Shown here piece by piece: positions 1 through 6,711 of a stretch of 37,481 nucleotides of DNA. Made by a program: the position numbers and the translations under genes. The stretch is from positions 1-37,481 of the forward strand of contig NZ_JAICBZ010000039.1 of the NCBI RefSeq assembly GCF_020179405.1, in the 5' to 3' direction. The notes below the pieces were generated by a model. The model ran no database searches. It worked only from the letters and a program-made list of their open reading frames with translations, and had not been told where the DNA came from. The DNA is from Xinfangfangia pollutisoli (lineage in GTDB: Bacteria > Pseudomonadota > Alphaproteobacteria > Rhodobacterales > Rhodobacteraceae). Position 1 is the stretch's first letter, and each line of letters begins with the position of its first letter.

Positions 1-269
1 AGCATCGGCTGTGGCAGATCCTGCGCGACATAGGTGCCCCGCGCCGGTTCGGCCTGCAGCCAGCCCTGGGTCAGCAGCTCCTGATAGGCCGCGTCCACCG
101 TGTTGCGGTTCACGCCCAGCGCGCGGGCCAGCGCGCGCGTGCCGGGCAGACGCGCGCCCGGCCTCAGCCGCCCGCGGGTGATGTCGCGGGTGATCGCCTC
201 GGCAATCGCCAGGAACAGCGGGCCGCCATGGCCGGGCTCGATCTGCAAGGCATAGGGCGGATGCAGCAC
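1..269 (-). CDS. MocR-family (GntR-type) transcriptional regulator, N-terminal part
   Basis: Only the first ~89 codons lie in the window; the gene runs off the left edge. The translated part is a GntR-type winged helix-turn-helix with the typical stretches LFLAIAEAITRDITRGRL, GTRALARALGVNRNTVDAAY and the wing residues RGTYVA. The motif VNRNTV and the immediate start with the HTH are typical of MocR proteins, which carry a C-terminal aminotransferase-like PLP-binding domain; that domain would lie outside the window. The start is GTG at 269, because an in-frame TAG sits just upstream; AGGATAG precedes it. It is divergent from a MOSC gene and pyridoxal kinase, so a PdxR-like, PLP-responsive role is plausible but inferred. 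A GntR protein of another subfamily cannot be excluded from the N-terminus alone. Confidence 0.85.
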   Translation of the reverse strand, partial: MLHPPYALQIEPGHGGPLFLAIAEAITRDITRGRLRPGARLPGTRALARALGVNRNTVDAAYQELLTQGWLQAEPARGTYVAQDLPQPM

Positions 270-297
270 GACTGAACTGGCCTATCCTGTTTCTTCA

Positions 298-325
298 ATA
301 CCGGCCCTTTTGCCTGGGCCAGTAT
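298..325. promoter_or_regulatory. Inverted repeat between the MocR gene and the MOSC-pdxY operon
   Basis: ATACCGGCCC (298-307) and GGGCCAGTAT (316-325) form an inverted repeat with 9 of 10 matching positions and an 8-base spacer, lying in the 90-base divergent promoter region. A further partial copy, ACTGGCC, is at 276-282. MocR regulators such as PdxR act from the shared region between their own gene and the divergent target, so this is a reasonable operator candidate. No clear -35/-10 pair could be assigned. Confidence 0.4.
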
Positions 326-359
326 TTTGCCAGACAGGCGGAAATAGCAAGAGACCGTC

Positions 360-1055
360 ATGACCGCTGCCGCCTTCCCCGCCATTACCCTGCTGATCGG
401 CCCCGCCCGTCCGCTGCCCGGCAGCCGCGCGCAAAGCGGCATCGACAAGCGCCCCGTCGCCCAGCCGCTGCCGCTGGGCCCCGAAGGCTTCGCCGGCGAC
501 GAACAGGCCGACCGGCGGGTGCATGGCGGGATCGAGAAGGCGGTGCATCACTATCCGCTGGATCATTACGCGCTGTGGCGCGCCGATCTGGGCGACGTAC
601 CCGCCCTTGCCGCGCCGGGCGGCTTTGGCGAGAACATCTCGACCCTGGGCCTTAGCGAACAGGATATTGCCGTCGGCGACACGTTCCGGCTTGGCGGCGC
701 GGTGCTGCAGGTCTCGCAGGGGCGGCAACCCTGCTGGAAGCTGAACCACCGCTTCGGCCAGCCCGACATGGCGCGGCGCGTGCAGCAGACCGGGCGCACC
801 GGCTGGTATTACCGGGTGCTGCAACCCGGCACCGTCGCCCCCGGCGACAGGCTGGAACGGATCGACCGCCTGGCCCCTGACTGGACCCTGCGCCGGCTGT
901 GGCATGCGCTTTACGTCGACCGGCTGAACCGGCCCGAGCTGGAGGGCATTGCCGCCCTTGACGTTCTGGCCGAAGGCTGGCGCAAATACGCGGTCCGCCG
1001 GCTGGAAAGCGGCCGGGTCGAGGACTGGAGCGCAAGACTGGACGGCACAGCATGA
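360..1055 (+). CDS. MOSC domain-containing protein (YiiM-like)
   Basis: A 231-residue protein of the MOSC family (beta-strand domain related to the molybdenum cofactor sulfurase C-terminus). The conserved family segments are visible: HGGIEKAVHHYP near residues 55-65, GGFGENIS near 87-94, VGDTFRLG near 106-112 and the signature QGRQPCWKLN with the conserved cysteine at about residue 125. The C-terminal third (about 165-225) fits the 3-alpha domain found in YiiM-type proteins. YiiM of E. coli takes part in reduction of N-hydroxylated compounds with molybdenum cofactor; the substrate here is unknown. It overlaps pdxY by 4 bases (ATGA), so the two are very likely co-transcribed and translationally coupled, which is an unusual partner for a vitamin B6 salvage gene. 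Confidence 0.9.
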   Translation: MTAAAFPAITLLIGPARPLPGSRAQSGIDKRPVAQPLPLGPEGFAGDEQADRRVHGGIEKAVHHYPLDHYALWRADLGDVPALAAPGGFGENISTLGLSEQDIAVGDTFRLGGAVLQVSQGRQPCWKLNHRFGQPDMARRVQQTGRTGWYYRVLQPGTVAPGDRLERIDRLAPDWTLRRLWHALYVDRLNRPELEGIAALDVLAEGWRKYAVRRLESGRVEDWSARLDGTA

Positions 1056-1900
1056 CCCCTCCTCCCTTCGTGATCTCGATCCAGAGCCAGGTGGTCTTCG
1101 GCCATGTCGGCAATTCGGCAGCGCTGTTTCCGATGCAGGCGGCCGGGCTGGAGGTGGCGGCGATCCCCACCGTGGTGTTTTCCAACACCCCCGATTACCC
1201 CACCCTGCGCGGCCGCGCCCTGCCGCCCGAATTCTTCTCGGACCTGTTGCAGGGCGCGCGCGAACGCGGGTTGCCGGAACGGGCGGATTACATCGTCACC
1301 GGCTATATCGGATCACTGGATGTGGCGCTGTTAGTGGCGGATTTCGTGGCCGAGGCGAAAGCGCTGAACCCGCGCCTGCGCTATCTTTGCGATCCGGTGA
1401 TGGGCGATGAGGGGCCGGGTCTGTATGTGCCGCAGGCGATTGCCGATGTAATGCGCGACCGGCTGCTGCCGCTGGCCGATCTGGCCACGCCCAACCCGTT
1501 TGAACTGGCCTGGCTGACCGGGCAGCAGATCCGATCCCTGGCCGATCTTCAGGCCGCGCGGGCCGCGCTGCACCTGGCCCCCGCCGCGGATCTGATTGCC
1601 ACCGGCTGCGTGCTGGACGACACCGCGGAAGGCGATCTGGAAACCGTGCTGCTTGCGCCCTCGGGCGTCAGCCGCCATCCGGCGCGGCGCCTGCCCATCG
1701 CCCTGCCCGGCACGGGCGATCTGTTCTGCGGGCTGTTGATGGCGGGGCTGGGCTGCGGCCTGGCGCTGCCCCGCGCGATCGAAACCGCCCAGCGCCTGAC
1801 CGGCCGCGCGCTGGCCCATGCCAAGGCGCTGGGCGCGGGCGAAGTGGTGCTGACCGAGCCCGAATTCCGCCGCGCACTGCTTTCGCTGGGGGTCGGCTGA
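1052..1900 (+). CDS. pdxY: Pyridoxal kinase
   Basis: The 282-residue protein belongs to the ribokinase-like pyridoxal kinase family and phosphorylates pyridoxal (and possibly pyridoxine/pyridoxamine) with ATP in the cytoplasmic B6 salvage pathway. The N-terminus has the family hallmark ISIQSQVVFGHVGNSAA. Other hallmarks are YIVTGYIGS near residue 90, CDPVMGDEGPGLYV near 112-126, TPNPFELAWLTG near 146-157 and the anion-hole/catalytic motif GTGDLFCG with the predicted base Asp at about 223. Length is normal. The start overlaps the MOSC stop by 4 bases. With a MocR-type regulator divergent upstream, PLP-dependent control of this operon is likely. Confidence 0.95.
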   Translation: MTPPPFVISIQSQVVFGHVGNSAALFPMQAAGLEVAAIPTVVFSNTPDYPTLRGRALPPEFFSDLLQGARERGLPERADYIVTGYIGSLDVALLVADFVAEAKALNPRLRYLCDPVMGDEGPGLYVPQAIADVMRDRLLPLADLATPNPFELAWLTGQQIRSLADLQAARAALHLAPAADLIATGCVLDDTAEGDLETVLLAPSGVSRHPARRLPIALPGTGDLFCGLLMAGLGCGLALPRAIETAQRLTGRALAHAKALGAGEVVLTEPEFRRALLSLGVG

Positions 1901-2267
1901 GGCGCGGGTGCCACAGGCATCATCGCTTGACCGGGTTTCCGGCTGAAGCGGCCTGACCTGCGCCTTTTCAGGCATGGCGCGCGGGTGGGAAAACTTCATT
2001 TTCCCATCGGTGGACTGTCGTTCGCGGCAGGCAAGACGAACGAACGGCATGGGAAAGAGCGGGGCGGCCCGAACGGCTCAGGGCGGGCGTGATCCCACGC
2101 GCTGAAGGCGCGCCCCCCTGGATTGCGAGCCGCCATATCGGCCAAATTCGCCTGCGGACGCGGCACAAGCAATCATGACCGCAGCCCCTTGAAAGGACCA
2201 GAAAAGCAAAAGGGTTTCCCTGGGGGAAGACAGCCGCTAGCATGTTTCCGGTCGTGAGGCGATGTGA
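1901..2267. other. 367-base intergenic region with two inverted repeats
   Basis: No convincing gene is seen on either strand. A perfect 8-bp inverted repeat, TGGGAAAA (1986-1993) and TTTTCCCA (1999-2006), is separated by 5 bases. Further on, CGTTCG (2019-2024) and CGAACG (2037-2042) form a second dyad with a 12-base spacer. Neither is followed by a T-run, so they look more like protein-binding sites than terminators. They lie about 220-280 bases upstream of the LuxR-type regulator gene at 2268. A TTGAAA at 2189-2194 could be a -35 element but has no good -10 partner. Confidence 0.4.
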
Positions 2268-3827
2268 ATGCTGATCAGGCAGCTTATTGATGACCTTTAC
2301 GATGTCGTCGTGGAACCCGGCGATGCGATCCGGTCCTGGCGCCAGACGGCAGACAATTCCGGGTTGCTGCCGGGGATCGATTTCGACGGCCAGATCATGC
2401 CCTCGCTGCACTATGCGCAATGGCGGATCGTGGCGCCGCCAAGCCTTCCGCCCGAACTGGCCGCGCCGGTCGCAGCCGCGCAAGCGCTCGTAGACCAGTG
2501 GAAAGAGGGCTACAGCCGCCCCTTCGGTCTGGCCGGCGACCAGCTTCTGGTTCCGCGGCCCGACAGTGAACCCGGCGCCGGCCTGGTGGTCTTCCTTGGC
2601 CCGCAGCTGATCGCCGGCTGGATCGCGGCGGATTTCTCGGGCGCGCGGCTGACCCCGGCCCTGATGCAGCTTCTTGTCGCCGTCTTGGCGGGCGTGCCGC
2701 TCCGCACCGGCGGCCCGGGCGACGGCCGTTCGGCCGAGACGCGCAAGACGCAGGCGCGCGAACTGCGCAACCGGCTTGGCCTTGCGACGACCGAAGAGGT
2801 CGCGCGCGTCGTCGGCGCCTTTCTGTTGCGCCGGGTGGAAGAGGCCGTCGGCCGGCGGCAACGCCCTGACAACACGGTCTTCCATGCCCATGTCGAGCGC
2901 TTCTATCCCGCCGGCGTCCAGGCGCTGGTGATCCTTGATCGCGACGGCAGCACCCATCGCATCCTGGCAATGGGGCCGGTCAATGGCCGGCCGCTGATCG
3001 TGCTGCACCCGCTGATCCTGCCCAGCATCTCGACCGAAGATCTGCAGGATCTGAACCGGCTGGGCCTGCGCCTGTACTGGCCGCTTCGGCTTGGGCAGCT
3101 TGCGCCGCACGATCCGCCCAGCTCGGAAGAGCAGACCATCCATCACGCCATCAGAAGCATCGATCTTGTGCGCAACGGCTTCTGCGGCGCGACAGCGACG
3201 CTGGTCAGCATCGCGGCCGCGTCCAAGGTGGCCGTCGCCTACGCCCGGAAACACCCCGAGCGCGTGGACATGCTGTGCCTCGCGGCGGCCTGCGTTCTGC
3301 GCGGAAGACCGCAGACGACCAGCCGGCGTCTGGCGAAAAGCATCCTGCATATCCTCGATAGCGCGCCCTGGCTGGCCGAGGGCGCCCTGCGCGTGGCGAC
3401 CCGCCATCTTCTGTCAGAGCGGCGTTTCCGACGGTTCCTGACCAGCCATTTCGCCGATTGCGCGCCCGACAGCGCCGCGATCCGCTACGAGTTGAACGAT
3501 GTCGCGGGTGGGCGCCGGATGAAAGAGGCGCTGGAGCTTTCGCTGCATTCGATCCGCAACGACTTTGCCTTTCAGCGCGACCTGCAATGGGATCAGGTCC
3601 GGCGGCTGAAGATGCCGGTCCATATCCTGCACGGCACGCTGGACAGCATTCACCCGCTGCCGCTGATCCGCGAACTGGTGGCCTCGCTGCCCGATGTCCA
3701 GTTGCATGTGATGCCCGACACCGGGCAATTGCTGATCGGCCGCAGCCTGCGCGGGATGTTTCGCCTGTTGGCCGGGCTTGCGCCGCCGCAGCACAGCCGC
3801 GGAACCGCGACATCGGCCCCGCCATGA
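2268..3827 (+). CDS. LuxR-type HTH protein fused to a degenerate alpha/beta-hydrolase domain
   Basis: The 519-residue protein has three parts. Residues 1-125 are not recognised. Residues about 128-185 resemble a LuxR-type helix-turn-helix: they open with LTPALMQLLVAVLAG and later have GRSAETRKTQARELRNRLGL followed by TTEEVARVV, matching the usual spacing of the family. Residues about 205-505 look like an alpha/beta-hydrolase, with strand PLIVLHPLILP (242-252), nucleophile elbow TLVSIAAASKVAVAYA followed by HPERV, and a late segment PVHILHGTLD. The elbow should read GxSxG but is S-I-A-A-A, so the nucleophile Ser is Ala (about 316). The usual catalytic His position (GxGH) is a Gln in DTGQLL (about 486). 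Only the acid (about Asp 458) remains. I infer a transcription factor with a ligand-binding pseudo-enzyme domain. It overlaps the MFS gene by 4 bases. Confidence 0.75.
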   Translation: MLIRQLIDDLYDVVVEPGDAIRSWRQTADNSGLLPGIDFDGQIMPSLHYAQWRIVAPPSLPPELAAPVAAAQALVDQWKEGYSRPFGLAGDQLLVPRPDSEPGAGLVVFLGPQLIAGWIAADFSGARLTPALMQLLVAVLAGVPLRTGGPGDGRSAETRKTQARELRNRLGLATTEEVARVVGAFLLRRVEEAVGRRQRPDNTVFHAHVERFYPAGVQALVILDRDGSTHRILAMGPVNGRPLIVLHPLILPSISTEDLQDLNRLGLRLYWPLRLGQLAPHDPPSSEEQTIHHAIRSIDLVRNGFCGATATLVSIAAASKVAVAYARKHPERVDMLCLAAACVLRGRPQTTSRRLAKSILHILDSAPWLAEGALRVATRHLLSERRFRRFLTSHFADCAPDSAAIRYELNDVAGGRRMKEALELSLHSIRNDFAFQRDLQWDQVRRLKMPVHILHGTLDSIHPLPLIRELVASLPDVQLHVMPDTGQLLIGRSLRGMFRLLAGLAPPQHSRGTATSAPP

Positions 3828-5143
3828 TCCGCCGGCTGGTCTTCGCTTTGCCGGAATTGTCGCTGAATCTGATGTTCGCCTCGGTGAACACCTGGTTTCT
3901 CTACTATCTGGTCTCGGTCCTTCACATGTCGCCTGTCCTGGCGGGGGCGGCCTTTCTGATCGGGCGCTTTCTGGACGCCGGGCTGGATTTTCCCGCCGGC
4001 CGGCTGTCGGACCGCCAAGCCCGCAGCGGCGGCCGTGTCCGCCTGATCGGTCTGGCGCTGCCCCTGGCGGCGGCAAGCCTGGTGCTGATGTGGCTGCTGC
4101 CGGCACTGTCGGGCGGGCCCGGCGCGACCATCGGGGTCTTCCTTGCCGCGACGACCGGCTTCGCGCTGTTCTCGCTGTTCTACACGCTGGCCGCCGTGCC
4201 GCGGCTGGCCATGCTGCCGGGCTATGCCCGCAGCCGTGACGCGCGGATCCGGCAGGTCGCCATGGACATGGTGCTGGCCTGGCTTGCGGTCGCGCTGGCT
4301 TCGTCGGCCTTTCCACTGATCGTCGAGCAGGCCGCCGTCTTCGCCCCCGCCCCCTTCGCCTGGAGCCTAGCCGCCGCCTTTCTGGCGCTGCCGGTGCTGC
4401 TGTTCTATCTGCCCTTCCTTCTGCTGGTCGAGGATCAGCCCCTGCGTTCGGATGCCGGATCCGGGCCGGGCTCGCTGCGGCAGGGTCTGGCGCTGCTGCG
4501 CGCGGTCGGTCTGGCGCGGCCGCTGGCACAGTTCCTTGCGCTGGTCCTCGTGCCCTTCCTCCTGCAATCCATCCTGCCCTTCTACCTTGAGATGCATGTC
4601 GGCCTGCCTGCCGACCGGCAGTTTCCGGTCCTGGGCTCGGTCTTCGCGGCGGCCTTGCTGACCTTCCCGGTCTGGTCGCTGCTTGCACGGCGCTGGCCGG
4701 CGCGCGCGCAGCCGCTTGCCGCGCTGAGCGCGACCTCGGCCGGTGCGCTGGCCATGCCATTTCTGCCCGCCGGACCGTCACCCGCGCTGTTCGCGATGGC
4801 CGCCATTTGCGGCATCGGTCTGTCGGGTCTTGCGCTGGCGGCCTGGGCGCTTGTGCCCCAGGCTGTCGAGCGGGCGCAGATGGCCGATTCCCCGCCGGGC
4901 GAGGGGCTGACCACCGCCGCCTTCACGTTTCTCAACCAGGCGGCGGCGGGTGTGGCGGCGATGATCAATGGCATCACCCTGTCGCTGTTCCGCCCCGACA
5001 GCGCGCGCGAGGCCGGCTCTGCAATCGGCAGCGCGGCCGTCATGATCGGCTGGGCCGCCGCGCTGCCCGCGCTTGGCTGCTGCCTTGTCGCAGGGCTTCT
5101 TCTGCGGCGGCGGATCCGGGCCAAGCCTGCCCCCGTGGCGTGA
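3824..5143 (+). CDS. MFS transporter, GPH (MelB-like) type
   Basis: The 439-residue protein has about 12 hydrophobic segments and resembles the glycoside-pentoside-hexuronide:cation symporter branch of the major facilitator superfamily. The diagnostic region after helix 2 is LAGAAFLIGRFLDAGLDFPA followed by GRLSD, which corresponds to the cation/sugar-binding Asp region of MelB-like carriers. The start at ATG 3824 was chosen because it overlaps the upstream stop (ATGA) and places the first membrane helix directly after MIRRLVFALPELSLN. An open frame upstream of this is only the shadow of the preceding gene. The substrate is unknown. Coupling to a regulator with a receptor-like dead hydrolase domain suggests that its substrate, or a derivative of it, may be the ligand. 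Confidence 0.85.
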   Translation: MIRRLVFALPELSLNLMFASVNTWFLYYLVSVLHMSPVLAGAAFLIGRFLDAGLDFPAGRLSDRQARSGGRVRLIGLALPLAAASLVLMWLLPALSGGPGATIGVFLAATTGFALFSLFYTLAAVPRLAMLPGYARSRDARIRQVAMDMVLAWLAVALASSAFPLIVEQAAVFAPAPFAWSLAAAFLALPVLLFYLPFLLLVEDQPLRSDAGSGPGSLRQGLALLRAVGLARPLAQFLALVLVPFLLQSILPFYLEMHVGLPADRQFPVLGSVFAAALLTFPVWSLLARRWPARAQPLAALSATSAGALAMPFLPAGPSPALFAMAAICGIGLSGLALAAWALVPQAVERAQMADSPPGEGLTTAAFTFLNQAAAGVAAMINGITLSLFRPDSAREAGSAIGSAAVMIGWAAALPALGCCLVAGLLLRRRIRAKPAPVA

Positions 5144-5180
5144 TCGACCAGGCCCTGCCCCTGCGGCCCTTGATTGCGTC

Positions 5181-5204
5181 TTTATCCCCCTTCAGGGGGA
5201 AGAA
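5181..5204. terminator. Hairpin downstream of the MFS gene
   Basis: TCCCCC (5185-5190) and GGGGGA (5195-5200) form a perfect 6-bp stem with a TTCA loop, 42 bases after the transporter stop. The flanks TTTA and AGAAA can extend it imperfectly. There is no T-run downstream on the plus strand, so it is only a weak candidate for an intrinsic terminator; it may instead stabilise the mRNA end. Confidence 0.35.
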
Positions 5205-5308
5205 ATCCGATCCCGGTTGCGCTTAGCCTGCGCCAAGATCGCCTGCCCCGCCCGCGCGGCCAGTGATTTCATTTTCCAGAACCAGATCAATCGGTGAGGA
5301 CATACCGG

Positions 5309-5650
5309 ATGCATCGGAACGTGACGAAACGGATCGCCGCAGCGTTCATCGCCGGCACCCTTTGCCTGCTGGCGGGCGCCGAAGCGGCCCGGGCGACCTG
5401 CCTCTATGTCGACTGGAACGATATCTACCATCCCTTCGTGAACACCTGCAGCGTCGGGATCGATTTCCAGTTCACCGACCAGGGATCCTGCCGCGGCTGG
5501 TCCTGCTCGGGCTATGTCGGTGCCGGCGGCCGCTACGGCACCGGCGGACTGAGCGGCAATGTCGAATGGGTGGAATGCCAGTCCCCGGGCGGGATCGGTG
5601 ACGTGATCGCAAGTTGCGACTCGAGCGGCCGATGTGCCTGCAAGGGTTGA
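5309..5650 (+). CDS. Small secreted cysteine-rich protein of unknown function
   Basis: 113 residues with a Sec signal peptide (MHRNVTKRI, then a hydrophobic core ending AEAARA, probable cleavage before Thr-Cys at about 27-28). The ATG at 5309 is preferred over an upstream GTG at 5294 because GGTGAGGA sits 8 bases before it. The mature part of about 86 residues has eight cysteines, enough for four disulfides, with the last three clustered in CDSSGRCACKG. Between them is a Gly/aromatic-rich stretch (YVGAGGRYGTGGLSGNVEW) that suggests a small beta-rich fold. I do not recognise the family. It is the first of five consecutive genes for exported proteins. Confidence 0.7.
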   Translation: MHRNVTKRIAAAFIAGTLCLLAGAEAARATCLYVDWNDIYHPFVNTCSVGIDFQFTDQGSCRGWSCSGYVGAGGRYGTGGLSGNVEWVECQSPGGIGDVIASCDSSGRCACKG

Positions 5651-5685
5651 CCGGCCTGCGTCGGGCCACCACCGGAGAAACCGCC

Positions 5686-5709
5686 GTGAACCTGGATATT
5701 CAGACATGA
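5686..5709 (+). other. Possible 7-codon leader ORF coupled to the lipoprotein gene
   Basis: GTG at 5686 opens a seven-codon frame (MNLDIQT) that ends in a TGA at 5707-5709, overlapping the lipoprotein ATG at 5706 as ATGA. A CGGAGAAA sequence lies about 6 bases before the GTG, while the ATG at 5706 has no good ribosome-binding site of its own. This arrangement would allow translational coupling. It is an inference from position only and could be chance. Confidence 0.3.
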
Positions 5710-6311
5710 AACGGGTCGTCTTCACCGCCGCTGCGGCGGTCTGGTCCTTGGCGCTTTCGGGTTGCGTCGATGAATACCAGGCCCAGTTCAGACAGGATGC
5801 CGCCGCGGCCTACGATTTCGGGATATCGGACACCACCGACGCCTTCACCGGCGTGCGGACGGTGCGGATGGACAGCAAAGGCAATCGTCACTGGGATGCC
5901 GATGGCAACCGGATCTACGACAGGTTCGAATCCGATCTCTGGATCTCGGGAAAGGATCGCAAGAGCCTTACGGCCATGCTCTCGATCTCGTCCGTCAGCA
6001 CCGTGCGGGACGCCCGCTACGCCGCGCTTTCGGCCTGCAGGACGATTGCCTTTCTGGCTTCGGGCCGGGTGATCGAATTGCCGGTCGATTTCGATGTCGA
6101 ACAGATCCGCACCATGGATCAGGTCCAGGGCCGGGTCTCGGGGCCGACCTACACCTTCCATCTGACCGCCTTCCCCCCGCTTGGCACGCTGTCTGACATC
6201 CTGTCCACGGACAGGGTGACGTTCCGCACCTGCCTGGGCGATGGCAGTTTCCACCCGAACGAGCTTGCGGCCATGCGCCAGGTCTACAACCGCGCCCTGG
6301 ACGGAGGCTGA
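5706..6311 (+). CDS. Putative outer-membrane lipoprotein of unknown function
   Basis: 201 residues. The N-terminus MKRVVFTAAAAVWSLALSGC is a lipoprotein signal peptide with lipobox L-S-G-C and lipidated Cys20. No Asp follows directly at +2, so outer-membrane sorting is expected by the Lol rule. The mature part contains DADGNRIYDRFE at residues 64-75, which matches the spacing of an EF-hand calcium loop (D1, D3, N5, D9, E12) although Gly6 is absent; it also resembles the DADGNR motif of RHS-type repeats. The rest is mixed alpha/beta with two further cysteines, at about residues 106 and 184. No family was recognised. It lies 55 bases after the Cys-rich gene and 53 before the next one, consistent with one operon. 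Confidence 0.7.
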   Translation: MKRVVFTAAAAVWSLALSGCVDEYQAQFRQDAAAAYDFGISDTTDAFTGVRTVRMDSKGNRHWDADGNRIYDRFESDLWISGKDRKSLTAMLSISSVSTVRDARYAALSACRTIAFLASGRVIELPVDFDVEQIRTMDQVQGRVSGPTYTFHLTAFPPLGTLSDILSTDRVTFRTCLGDGSFHPNELAAMRQVYNRALDGG

Positions 6312-6364
6312 GCAACACCGGCCCGAGCCTGCGGGACCGGCTTGGACATAGGAGGATCGGCAGA

Positions 6365-6706
6365 ATGATGGCGATGGTCACCACAGCCCGGCAGGCGATG
6401 CGGCGCACGGGATTGGCCGCGGCAATACTCGCCGCGCTTGGCCCGACACAGCTTCGGGCGGCAAGCTGCTCGGAGCTGGACGTGCAACTCGAGACCAAGG
6501 CCAATGCCCTGGCCGCCGATCTTGAATCCGGGGCGGTCGGCGGCATGTGCAATGCGCTGAACCGGCATGTCGCGCTGCTGGAAGAAATGATTTCCTTCCA
6601 CGAACAATGCGGGGCCGAAATGGACCCGACCGGCCAGCAACTGGCTGAGTATCGCAAGATCATGCCGGAAACCGTCGCGGCCCGCGACCAGCTTTGCGGC
6701 GGATAG
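6365..6706 (+). CDS. Small exported protein of unknown function
   Basis: 113 residues starting with a signal peptide (MRRTGLAAAILAALGPTQLRA, probable cleavage before ASCSEL at about residue 33). The start at 6365 follows AGGAGG at about 6350-6355; an adjacent ATG at 6368 is equally possible. The mature protein of about 80 residues is predicted helical (ELDVQLETKANALAADLESG, then NRHVALLEEMISFHEQC) and has four cysteines (about residues 35, 60, 81 and 111), suggesting a small disulfide-locked helical bundle in the periplasm. It shares signal-peptide style and spacing with its neighbours but no recognised family. The next gene starts only 5 bases after its stop. Confidence 0.65.
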   Translation: MMAMVTTARQAMRRTGLAAAILAALGPTQLRAASCSELDVQLETKANALAADLESGAVGGMCNALNRHVALLEEMISFHEQCGAEMDPTGQQLAEYRKIMPETVAARDQLCGG

Positions 6707-6711
6707 GGGCG

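Noticed and set aside
5923-5933. GGTTCGAATCC, which matches a tRNA T-arm
   Set aside because: It lies inside the lipoprotein gene, and no acceptor stem, D-arm or anticodon arm can be built around it.
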